Source: Sulfurovum sp. bin170
GTDB taxonomy: Bacteria; Campylobacterota; Campylobacteria; Campylobacterales; Sulfurovaceae
Length of the DNA: 10,207 bases
Direction of reading: 5' to 3'
Assembly (NCBI RefSeq): GCF_010892395.1
Contig: NZ_JAACKB010000210.1
Location: 1 to 10,207, forward strand
The position numbers and the translations under genes were made by a program. This document shows positions 1 through 6,576 of the stretch, one piece after another; the stretch's first letter is position 1, and each line of letters begins with the position of its first letter. The notes below the pieces were generated by a model. That model had not been told where the DNA came from, made no database searches, and worked only from the letters and a program-made list of their open reading frames with translations.

Positions 1-3
1 ATT

Positions 4-31
4 TTGATATTCACTCTTTTTATGTTAAAAT
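4..31 (+). promoter_or_regulatory. Possible sigma-70-type promoter for the export genes
   Basis: A TTGATA hexamer (4-9) lies 16 bp upstream of TAAAAT (26-31), which is preceded by TG at 23-24 (extended -10 form). A start near position 38 would give a leader of about 50 nt before the ATG at 91. The region is very AT-rich, so chance matches are likely, and a gene upstream of the window could also read through. Confidence 0.3.
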
Positions 32-76
32 ATAAATAAAATAGAATAGAATTAACTAGATGGTTAATGATTTTAA

Positions 77-81
77 AAGGA
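77..81 (+). promoter_or_regulatory. Ribosome binding site that fixes the start of the Wza-like gene
   Basis: AAGGA sits 9 nt before the ATG at 91. The in-frame ATG at 67 has no purine-rich site before it, and starting there would put eight extra residues ahead of the lipoprotein signal peptide. Confidence 0.6.
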
Positions 82-90
82 AATATAGAG

Positions 91-870
91 ATGAAGAGAG
101 TTATATTATATATAATAATATTGATAAACCTAACAGCATGTAGCATAAAAGAGGAGTTTGTTCTTTTTAATCAAAGTCCATCTATACAAGATGGTAGCAG
201 AGCAGAGAATCTGAATCGTACTATGGAGACAACCTATATTGATTCTGCAAAATTTGAATATAAGATTCGTCCACACGATAGAGTATCCATTATCACATAT
301 AAACGACCAGAGCTTAGTACCAATAATGGAACTTTAGGTACAGATGGTGGTTTGGGTCAAGGGTTGCTTGTTAACTCCAATGGAATCATCAGATTGCCAC
401 TTATCGATGATGTAAAAATCGCAGGATTAACGCAACCAGAAGCTCAACATAGGTTAGAGAGTAGATTTAGAGAGTATCTTCGACATCCAAGTATACAGGT
501 AGAGGTTGTGAATAAAAGAGCATTTATTCTTGGTGAGGTAAACAATCCTGGGCCTATAGAGCTTAGAAATGAGCAGATTCCACTTCTACAACTACTCTCT
601 GTGGCGGGTGATTTGACAAGAGGTGCCAACAGACAATCTATCATGATACTAAAGAATTATGGAGATAGTGTACAGACAAAGATTATAAGTCTCACCGATG
701 CAAACTCTATCGCAACAGCAAATCAGATGATTCGTCCTAATGATATTGTATATGTTGTTCCAAAAGGTATGGCTGTGTTTAACAGTAAAGTGGGTGAAAT
801 TAATCCAATTTTTCAGCTTATCACCAATGCCCTGACACCATTTCTTACTATTAGACTATTATCACAATAA
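91..870 (+). CDS. Polysaccharide export outer-membrane lipoprotein, Wza-like (short form)
   Basis: This is a predicted outer-membrane export channel subunit for capsule or exopolysaccharide. The 259-residue product starts with a lipoprotein signal peptide: Lys-Arg, a run of Ile/Leu, then the lipobox Leu-Thr-Ala-Cys with the acylated cysteine at residue 17. A Poly_export domain spans about residues 54-139 (YKIRPHDRVSI, then NSNGIIRLPLI and TQPEAQHRL). One SLBB domain follows at about 142-192 (ILGEVNNPGPIEL, then LLQLLSVAGDLTRGA). A hydrophobic/amphipathic stretch at about 237-255 near the C-terminus may be the membrane-spanning helix known from E. coli Wza. That protein has about 379 residues and further ring domains, so this is a shorter form with a single SLBB domain. 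The Wzc-like gene starts 8 nt after the stop, so the two are very likely co-transcribed. The ATG at 91 was chosen over 67 because of the ribosome binding site and the signal peptide. Confidence 0.9.
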   Translation: MKRVILYIIILINLTACSIKEEFVLFNQSPSIQDGSRAENLNRTMETTYIDSAKFEYKIRPHDRVSIITYKRPELSTNNGTLGTDGGLGQGLLVNSNGIIRLPLIDDVKIAGLTQPEAQHRLESRFREYLRHPSIQVEVVNKRAFILGEVNNPGPIELRNEQIPLLQLLSVAGDLTRGANRQSIMILKNYGDSVQTKIISLTDANSIATANQMIRPNDIVYVVPKGMAVFNSKVGEINPIFQLITNALTPFLTIRLLSQ

Positions 871-878
871 GAGATGCG

Positions 879-3164
879 ATGATAAGCAGAAGTAAACAGA
901 AAACAGAAGAGAATCCTCTTGTAGAGCTATTTTCAACCATTAAACCCTACAAGTGGTCAATATTCTCAATCACAGCCATATCGGCTATATTGACTCTTCT
1001 GTATCTATATTTTCAGCCATCAATATATGAGTCTTATGCCATTATCAAAATCAAATCTGAAACTAGAGGAGGGGAGAGACTGCGAGATATTGACCCCCTT
1101 AGTAGTGCTTTGTCAATATCGGGTAATAGTGAAGTTGACCAAGAGTTAGCTATTTTAAAGACTTTCTATACAAATAACAGAGCTATTGAGAGACTGGCAA
1201 ATAAAAAACCTATTGAGAAAATAGATCTAAAAATACAATATTTTAAAGAGGAGGGTTATAAGGAGGTTGAGATATTTTTAGAATTTCCGATTGATATTAG
1301 AGAGATAAAATTTTTTAATAAGGATATTTTAGGTGAAAAAATAAAACTCATACCTGCAGGTGATGGCTTTCGCATCAAGATAGATGATACTATAGCTTCA
1401 GAAATTTATAACTATGGAGAGAGTGTTAAAACAAATAAATTTAGATTTATTGTTGATAAAAAATCCAAATTAAAAAAACCAATATATTTTAAATTTAATG
1501 GCAATAATAGGAATATATATGAGAAGATAATTAGAAAAAATCTAAAAGTATCCAGACTAAATGAGAATGTCTCTCTCATAAAAGTTGCCTATCAAGACAC
1601 CTCCCCATCCAGAGCTACGGCATATATTAATGCTCTAGTAGATGTATATATAGCACAAAGTATAAAAGACAAGAGTAAAAAAAACAATAAGATATTGGAT
1701 TTTATCGAGGAGCAATTGGGTAATACAGGAAAAAAATTGAAGTTATCAGAGAGTCAACTCGAAGAGTATAGAGTCTCAAACTCTGTTATTGAACCATCTA
1801 TTCAATCAGAAGCACTTATAAACAGACTTAGCACTGTTGAGGTTGAACTCTCTGAAAATAGTATAAGAGAGAGACTAATCTCAAATCTACTAACATTTGT
1901 AAAACATAATAAAAATCTTGATAGTATTACCCCCACTCTGCGTGAACTTGAAGATGAGCCTACCATTAGAGTTATAGAGAGACTACAAGACCTGCAAAGA
2001 AGAGCAAGTGAACTAAGAAGAGATTTTACAGAGAAACACCCTGATTTGAGAGCTGTACGAAGAGATATAGCCAGAAGCAAGAGAACCATTTTGTTAAATA
2101 TAGAGAGTCTAAAATCCAATATATCAGCTAGAAAGAAAGATTTAATCTCTCTAAAAAAAGAGTATGAAGAGAGTCTAAAAACTCTACCAACAAAAGAGAA
2201 ACAGCTTATCGGATTAAGACGAAACTATGAGGTAAATTCGAAGATGTACTCATATCTTCTTGAGAAAAAATCAGAAAATGAGATGAAAAAAGTAGCAACT
2301 ATTTCTGATTATGAGATAGTTGATAGAGCCTATTCAAACGGTATACCCATTAAACCAAAAAGGTTATCAAGCTTAGTGATTTTCACCCTGTTTGGCTCTG
2401 TCTTTGCTGTGTTATTATCCCTTTTGCGTAATTTTATGATTAATAGAGTTCAAAATATAAAGGAGGTTGAACGCCTTACTACTTTGCCTATATATGGCTC
2501 TTTACCTATCACAGCAGATACAGGATTTGAGATTTCAGATCATCCAGAGTCAAAGTTATCAGAGAATTTTCGTAGCATACGGACAACTCTTCAATTTATA
2601 CGGAAAGTTGACAAAAGTAATATAATTTTAGTAACATCCAATGCACCCAAAGAGGGAAAAACAGTAATAACAGCAAATCTGTGTGCTATATTTCAGATGG
2701 CAGACTACAGATCTATTGTCATAGACCTAAATCTATATAGACCAGAAATTCATAACTACTTTAACATAACCAATGACAAAGGGATAAGCGACTATCTTCT
2801 AAACAAACGCGATAAGATTGAAGATATTATCCTACCCACTGCCTATCCAAACCTAGATATTATTACAGCTGGACACAGTGTAACAAATCCCTCTGATTTG
2901 ATTCTATCTGACAAACTGGAGTCGCTTATAGCTAGGCTAAAAAAGGAGTATGATTTTATATTTATAGATACTGCTCCATTCTCTATGGTAGCCGATACGC
3001 TATATCTCATGCAACATGCTGATATAAATCTCATTGTTATACGAGAGCAGATTGCTAAAAAATCATTTGTCTCTAACTTAGAAGATATGGTAAAACAGCA
3101 TGGTATTAAAAATGTTGGATTGGTTATTAATGGAACTACTGAACTCCTATCTGATAGTATCTGA
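879..3164 (+). CDS. Wzc-like polysaccharide co-polymerase with BY-kinase-type ATPase domain, lacking the tyrosine-rich tail
   Basis: This inner-membrane protein (761 residues) is expected to partner the Wza-like channel and control polymer length and export. The N-terminal Wzz domain has a first membrane helix at about residues 26-46, a long periplasmic region with coiled-coil character (about 260-450), a GNVR-like segment (about 437-475) and a second helix at about 497-518 preceded by PIKPKR. The cytoplasmic ATPase domain has an E-x2-R-x2-R oligomerisation motif (E562, R565, R568), a Walker A loop SNAPKEGKT (587-595), a Walker A' strand [10 protein letters not shown] (613-622) and Walker B FIFIDTAP (693-700). 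Two features are odd. The Walker A' motif has Asn618 where families such as E. coli Wzc have a second Asp. The protein also ends in [15 protein letters not shown] with no C-terminal tyrosine cluster, which is the usual autophosphorylation site. The last 29 bp overlap the end of ugd on the other strand. The family assignment is secure; kinase activity is doubtful. Confidence 0.9.
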   Translation: MISRSKQKTEENPLVELFSTIKPYKWSIFSITAISAILTLLYLYFQPSIYESYAIIKIKSETRGGERLRDIDPLSSALSISGNSEVDQELAILKTFYTNNRAIERLANKKPIEKIDLKIQYFKEEGYKEVEIFLEFPIDIREIKFFNKDILGEKIKLIPAGDGFRIKIDDTIASEIYNYGESVKTNKFRFIVDKKSKLKKPIYFKFNGNNRNIYEKIIRKNLKVSRLNENVSLIKVAYQDTSPSRATAYINALVDVYIAQSIKDKSKKNNKILDFIEEQLGNTGKKLKLSESQLEEYRVSNSVIEPSIQSEALINRLSTVEVELSENSIRERLISNLLTFVKHNKNLDSITPTLRELEDEPTIRVIERLQDLQRRASELRRDFTEKHPDLRAVRRDIARSKRTILLNIESLKSNISARKKDLISLKKEYEESLKTLPTKEKQLIGLRRNYEVNSKMYSYLLEKKSENEMKKVATISDYEIVDRAYSNGIPIKPKRLSSLVIFTLFGSVFAVLLSLLRNFMINRVQNIKEVERLTTLPIYGSLPITADTGFEISDHPESKLSENFRSIRTTLQFIRKVDKSNIILVTSNAPKEGKTVITANLCAIFQMADYRSIVIDLNLYRPEIHNYFNITNDKGISDYLLNKRDKIEDIILPTAYPNLDIITAGHSVTNPSDLILSDKLESLIARLKKEYDFIFIDTAPFSMVADTLYLMQHADINLIVIREQIAKKSFVSNLEDMVKQHGIKNVGLVINGTTELLSDSI

Positions 3165-4461
3165 ATCCACTTTTTGCTAAAGTATCTCTGTTGTATTGGT
3201 TACGCCCATCAAAGATAATAGCATTTTTAAGTCGTTTCTTCATCTCTATAAAGTCAGGACTTCTAAACTCTTTCCACTCTGTTAATAGGATAAGAGCATC
3301 TACATCAGAGAGGGCTGTATATTTGCTATCAACATACTCTACACGCTCATTACCTTTGAGATAAAAGTTCTCTGCTTCGTGTCGTGCTTTTGGGTCATAA
3401 GCTTTAATCTTGGCTCCTCTTTTGGTAAGTTCATTGATAACCACAATAGAACTAGCCTCTCTCATATCATCTGTTTCTGGTTTGAATGCCAATCCCCAAA
3501 CAGCAAATGATTTACCCTCCAAGTTCTCTCCAAACTTTTTAACAACCTTATCTGAAATCACTCGCTTCTGTGCATAGTTTACCTCTTCAACAGCGTCAAG
3601 AATTTTAGGTATATATCCATAATCTTTGGCTGTCTTAGCCAGTGCCTGTACATCTTTTGGGAAGCAGGAACCACCATATCCACAACCAGGGTAGATAAAA
3701 GAGTACCCAATCCGACTATCACTTCCTATACCATTACGAACTTGATTGACATCTGCTCCAACTCTCTCACAGATATTGGATATCTCATTCATAAAAGAGA
3801 TTTTGGTAGCCAACATCGCATTTGCTGTATATTTAGTCATCTCAGCAGACTTGATATCCATAGAGATAAACCTGTCATGACTTCGTGTAAAAGGTGAATA
3901 TAACTCTTTCATGACATCAATAGCCTCTTGTGAATCAGCTCCAATTACAACACGGTCAGGCTTCATAAAATCCTCAATTGCTGCACCCTCTTTTAGAAAC
4001 TCAGGATTTGAAATAACATCAAAAGTCAAATTTGAACTGCGAATATCAAGTTGGGTTTGAATCATCTCTTTTACCTTATCGGCAGTACCTACAGGAACAG
4101 TACTTTTATCAATTACAAACATATGATGCTTCATATTTTCACCAATTGACTTTGCTACGGCAAGGACATATTGTAAGTCAGCACTTCCATCCTCTCCCAT
4201 AGGTGTACCAACAGCGATAAAACAGATATTTGAATTATCCAGAGCCTCCTTAATATCGGTAGTGAATTTGATACTCTTTTTTTTATAGTTTTCTAAAACC
4301 ATAGTCTTTAAACCCGGTTCATAGATGGGAATTTTCCCCTCTTTTAGTTCGGCTACTTTTTTCTTATCAATATCTACACATATTATACTGTTTCCCATCT
4401 CTGCAAAACATACTCCACTAACCAAACCTACATATCCTGTGCCTATCACACTTATTCTCAT
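3136..4461 (-). CDS. ugd: UDP-glucose 6-dehydrogenase
   Basis: This cytoplasmic enzyme oxidises UDP-glucose to UDP-glucuronic acid with two NAD+, supplying a uronic acid for capsule or other surface glycans. The 441-residue product is full length for the family. It begins [12 protein letters not shown] with the Rossmann motif G7-x-G9-x-x-G12. Other family motifs are FIAVGTP (81-87), STVPVGT (120-126), SNPEFLKEG (151-159) and the [17 protein letters not shown] helix (210-226). The catalytic cysteine is C266 in GGSCFPKD, and the C-terminal UDP-binding domain begins with [15 protein letters not shown] (322-336). The ATG is preceded by AAAGG with a 6-nt spacer. It is the last gene of the minus-strand set but lies 240 bp beyond the phosphoglycosyl transferase gene, behind a hairpin-repeat region, so it may be expressed partly separately. 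Its last 29 bp overlap the wzc-like gene, yet its own C-terminus (FRYYQIGVQ) looks normal. Confidence 0.97.
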   Translation of the reverse strand: MRISVIGTGYVGLVSGVCFAEMGNSIICVDIDKKKVAELKEGKIPIYEPGLKTMVLENYKKKSIKFTTDIKEALDNSNICFIAVGTPMGEDGSADLQYVLAVAKSIGENMKHHMFVIDKSTVPVGTADKVKEMIQTQLDIRSSNLTFDVISNPEFLKEGAAIEDFMKPDRVVIGADSQEAIDVMKELYSPFTRSHDRFISMDIKSAEMTKYTANAMLATKISFMNEISNICERVGADVNQVRNGIGSDSRIGYSFIYPGCGYGGSCFPKDVQALAKTAKDYGYIPKILDAVEEVNYAQKRVISDKVVKKFGENLEGKSFAVWGLAFKPETDDMREASSIVVINELTKRGAKIKAYDPKARHEAENFYLKGNERVEYVDSKYTALSDVDALILLTEWKEFRSPDFIEMKKRLKNAIIFDGRNQYNRDTLAKSGFRYYQIGVQ

Positions 4462-4503
4462 CTAATACCTTTTTATTTTTTTATTAAAATTCTTCCAAAG
4501 TTA

Positions 4504-4546
4504 GGAACCGATGGCTTTAGCCTCGTCATGTTCGGGACTAAAGTCC
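4504..4546. repeat. Palindromic repeat, copy A
   Basis: This copy matches copy B (4628) and copy C (6612) over more than 40 bp. Its left arm is CGA, bulged T, GGC, loop TTTA, GCC, TCG (4509-4525). Its right arm is GGAC, loop TAAA, GTCC (4535-4546). Unlike B and C, it lacks the closing CCGATTCC; the next CCGATTCC comes after the variant arm, at 4599-4606. Confidence 0.85.
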
Positions 4547-4581
4547 AATACCATTGAATTAAGCTTTTTTTAAACCAAATA

Positions 4582-4609
4582 GTTCGGGTGTAAACACGCC
4601 GATTCCGAA
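4582..4609. repeat. Variant arm of the palindromic repeat (GTG/CAC inner stem)
   Basis: The arm is TCGG (4584-4587), GTG, loop TAAA, CAC, bulged G4598, CCGA (4599-4602), followed by TTCC. It keeps the outer stem, bulge position and loop of the copy B right arm, while two inner base pairs are swapped with their partners. Confidence 0.7.
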
Positions 4610-4627
4610 AATGCAGATTGCATATAA

Positions 4628-4700
4628 GGAACCGATGGCTCTAGCCTCGTCATGTTCGGGACTAAAGTCTCCGATTCCAAATAAGTTTTGCAAGAAGTCT
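4628..4700. repeat. Palindromic repeat, copy B, with shared flank
   Basis: The core is 4628-4678, bounded by GGAACCG and CGATTCC, which are imperfect inverted repeats. The left arm (4633-4649) has loop TCTA instead of TTTA. The right arm (4656-4674) is TCGG, GAC, loop TAAA, GTC, bulged T, CCGA. The flank containing GTTTTGCAAG (4685-4694) is also present beside copy C, with a 1-nt length difference, so the repeat unit is about 73 bp. Confidence 0.85.
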
Positions 4701-4701
4701 A

Positions 4702-5370
4702 TTATAAATAACCTTTTAACTCTTTTGAAACAGTTGGTAGATTACTGAAAACTCTCTGATATACTCTACTTTTTGAAAATAGAACAACCCAAACAGTCAG
4801 AACGATTAGCTTCATATATGTTGATATACCTTGATTTGCTACATACCACTGCTCTAGCTCACCTTTATAAGGGGCTATAATATTATCATAAAATTTCAAT
4901 CTATCAACTTTATTGTCATCTAACATAGACTCTTCATCTCTAAAGATAATAGAACCGATACCTGAAAGACCTGGTTTTACCTCAATAATTGCATTTTGTG
5001 ATTTTTTTGGAAAAGCAAAAAAGCAACGCTTGGTTTGAGGTCTTGGGCCTATAACACTCATATTTCCTATTAAGATATTTAGAAGTTGAGGTAACTCATT
5101 GATTTTTGTTTGTCGTAAAAATTTACCAAAAGGTAGTACTCTTGAGTCACCTTTAACTGTAATCGTTTGAGTTCCCATACTTGGGCTATCTTTTAGCATC
5201 GTAGCAAATTTAAATAGTCCAAACATATCACCATTTTTACCTACTCTTTGCTGTATATAAAAAATCTCACCCTCTCCTGTAAATCGTAAAACTATCATTA
5301 CTGGAATTAAAAAAGGCGAAAAAACCATTAACGCTAATCCTGAAAAAAATATATCAAATAATCTTTGCAT
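4702..5370 (-). CDS. Phosphoglycosyl transferase (bacterial sugar transferase, small PglC-like form)
   Basis: The product is predicted to transfer a sugar 1-phosphate from a UDP-sugar to undecaprenyl phosphate at the inner membrane, the first membrane step of glycan assembly. At 222 residues it has the size of the small monotopic class. It opens with a hydrophobic re-entrant helix (about residues 5-29, LFDIFFSGLALMVFSPFLIP). It then has the family signatures YIQQRVGKNGDMFGLFKFATM, DSRVLPFGKFLR (75-86), NELPQLLNILIGNMSVIGPRP (91-111) and KPGLSG (132-137). The C-terminal region holds a further hydrophobic stretch (about 186-199). The position of the catalytic Asp-Glu dyad of PglC reads Asn91-Glu92 here. 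AGGA lies 7 nt before the ATG, and the ATG follows the dehydratase stop codon by 2 nt, so the two are translationally linked. The neighbouring dehydratase and aminotransferase suggest a 4-amino-4,6-dideoxy-HexNAc donor; the actual substrate cannot be read from the sequence. Confidence 0.92.
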   Translation of the reverse strand: MQRLFDIFFSGLALMVFSPFLIPVMIVLRFTGEGEIFYIQQRVGKNGDMFGLFKFATMLKDSPSMGTQTITVKGDSRVLPFGKFLRQTKINELPQLLNILIGNMSVIGPRPQTKRCFFAFPKKSQNAIIEVKPGLSGIGSIIFRDEESMLDDNKVDRLKFYDNIIAPYKGELEQWYVANQGISTYMKLIVLTVWVVLFSKSRVYQRVFSNLPTVSKELKGYL

Positions 5371-5372
5371 AA

Positions 5373-6575
5373 CTACATCCTATTGTCTAAAAATTTACCA
5401 GTCTCTTTGTGACCAAAGTCTGGAATCATTCTAAAAAAGAGCTCAATTGTCTCCTCTTTAGCCCATCTATCTTGCTGTTTAATATTCTCTATTTTTGATA
5501 AAAAGTACTCTAACTTTTTCTCATCAAATATAGGTTCATTTTTTATTACTCCTAAATTTTCAAATCTATCCATATCCAAAATCTCTTTGTCGGTAAAAAA
5601 CTCTTCAAAATCTTTCTCACCTGTAGTATCACTCTCAAAGAAATAGCAAGGCCACTTTTTTGAATTTTGAATTTTGAATTTTGAATTTTGAGTAAAAAAA
5701 CTTCTTGCTTCATCCTCTGTTTTGCAAATATATGGTTCATAGCCAATCTCTTCAAGATATTTAACAGCAATATCAGCAAATGAGATAAGATGTAGTTTTT
5801 CACTCAACTTAGGAAAAAATATGTCTCTATTCTCTCCAAGCAGACAGCTCATCAGACAAAGCTCTCCTGACTCCTTTGGTGTTACAAAATATCGTTTAAT
5901 ATCAGTAGGAGCGGAGAGTGGTTGTCTCTTTTGGATACGCTGATTAAATCCATGGAGCAAAGAACCATCACTAAAAGCTACATTGGCAAATCGTGCTGTT
6001 GAGATTGGAATATCCAAACTCTTTTGCATCAAAAACATCTCCATAATGCGTTTGGATGCCCCCATCATATTGACAGGATTGGCAGCCTTATCCGTTGAGA
6101 CACAGAAGTATTTTTTGACACCATGCTTTTTTGACTGCTCAATGGTTTTGATGGTATTTTCGATATTGACCTCAATCATTCTCATCAATGTAAAGGGGTC
6201 TTTTTCACTTCTTACATGTTTTAGAGCCGAGAGATTTAGTACGAAGTCATACTCTCCGTCAGACTTGATAAAAGCATCATAAGCCCTACTAGCAACATCT
6301 AGTGCAAAGGTTCTGAACTCACCATCAATATAACCTAGAGAGCTTCGTATATCTCTAACTAGCTCAACCATATTGTTTTCACTAATATCAACCACATGCA
6401 GTTTTTTAGGATTGCGTCTAAAAATCTCTTTGGTAACAGCCTGTCCGATACTTCCCGCACCACCAATAACTAGAAATGAGGAACTCTCGACAATAGAGCT
6501 TAACTCTTCACCAAATCTCTGCATATCTTCATCAAACAGTTCATCCTCTCGACCGATTAAATTCAGTATATTCAT
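5373..6575 (-). CDS. UDP-GlcNAc 4,6-dehydratase-like SDR (soluble PglF/CapD/LegB type)
   Basis: Members of this extended SDR family convert a nucleotide-activated GlcNAc to its 4-keto-6-deoxy form, the substrate of the aminotransferase encoded just upstream. The 400-residue product has the NAD(P) motif GGAGSIG (38-44), VVDISE (61-66), LNLSALKHV (113-121) and STDKAANPVNMMGASKR (160-176). Thr161-Asp162-Lys163 and Met171...Lys175 have the same spacing as the PglF catalytic residues, where Met replaces the usual SDR Tyr. No membrane helices are present, so this is the short cytosolic form. Residues about 290-310 contain QNSKFKIQNSKK, encoded by five heptanucleotide units, in a poorly conserved-looking C-terminal part. 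A strong AGGAGG lies 8 nt before the ATG, inside the last codons of the aminotransferase gene, whose stop is 1 nt upstream. Whether the substrate is UDP-, CDP- or GDP-linked is not determined. Confidence 0.9.
   Translation of the reverse strand: MNILNLIGREDELFDEDMQRFGEELSSIVESSSFLVIGGAGSIGQAVTKEIFRRNPKKLHVVDISENNMVELVRDIRSSLGYIDGEFRTFALDVASRAYDAFIKSDGEYDFVLNLSALKHVRSEKDPFTLMRMIEVNIENTIKTIEQSKKHGVKKYFCVSTDKAANPVNMMGASKRIMEMFLMQKSLDIPISTARFANVAFSDGSLLHGFNQRIQKRQPLSAPTDIKRYFVTPKESGELCLMSCLLGENRDIFFPKLSEKLHLISFADIAVKYLEEIGYEPYICKTEDEARSFFTQNSKFKIQNSKKWPCYFFESDTTGEKDFEEFFTDKEILDMDRFENLGVIKNEPIFDEKKLEYFLSKIENIKQQDRWAKEETIELFFRMIPDFGHKETGKFLDNRM
5658..5692. repeat. Heptanucleotide tandem repeat inside the dehydratase gene
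   Basis: There are four perfect TTTTGAA units (5658-5685) and a fifth, TTTTGAG (5686-5692), all inside the coding region. Because 7 is not a multiple of 3, gain or loss of one unit shifts the reading frame. Confidence 0.95.
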
Positions 6576-6576
6576 G

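Larger units (their letters stand above)
4504..4700. repeat. Composite hairpin-repeat array between the phosphoglycosyl transferase gene and ugd
   Basis: This array fills most of the 240-bp spacer. In order it holds the left and right arms of copy A, an AT-rich linker (4547-4581), a variant right arm with inner stem GTG/CAC (4582-4609), a small perfect hairpin ATGCA-GAT-TGCAT (4611-4623) and full copy B (4628-4678). Its flank (4679-4700) is shared with copy C and stops next to the stop codon of the upstream gene. No T-run follows any hairpin, so it does not look like a standard intrinsic terminator. It would be transcribed as part of any read-through from the operon into ugd and could affect mRNA stability or ugd expression, which is an inference. 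REP-like mobile palindromes are the closest known class. Confidence 0.75.

Noticed and set aside
67..90. Upstream start for the Wza-like protein
   Set aside because: No ribosome binding site precedes the ATG at 67, and the signal peptide begins properly at 91.
4535..4674. Intrinsic terminators formed by the hairpin arms
   Set aside because: None of the stems is followed by a run of T on either strand, and the loops and bulges are conserved in a way that fits a repeat family better.
4504..4678. CRISPR array
   Set aside because: Only two adjacent full copies, both with internal palindromes, separated by a linker that contains a related arm; there are no regular spacers and no cas genes.
4504..4678. 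Integron attC sites
   Set aside because: The hairpins lack the paired RYYYAAC and GTTRRRY core sites, and no integrase gene or gene cassettes are nearby.
4628..4678. tRNA or tRNA fragment, because of GTTCG and CCGATTCC
   Set aside because: No acceptor stem, anticodon arm or cloverleaf can be formed; the resemblance is limited to a few bases.
5552..5803. Separate small gene on the minus strand (83 codons)
   Set aside because: It lies wholly inside the dehydratase gene in another frame, has no ribosome binding site that I can support, and is best seen as the frame reached after loss of one heptanucleotide unit.
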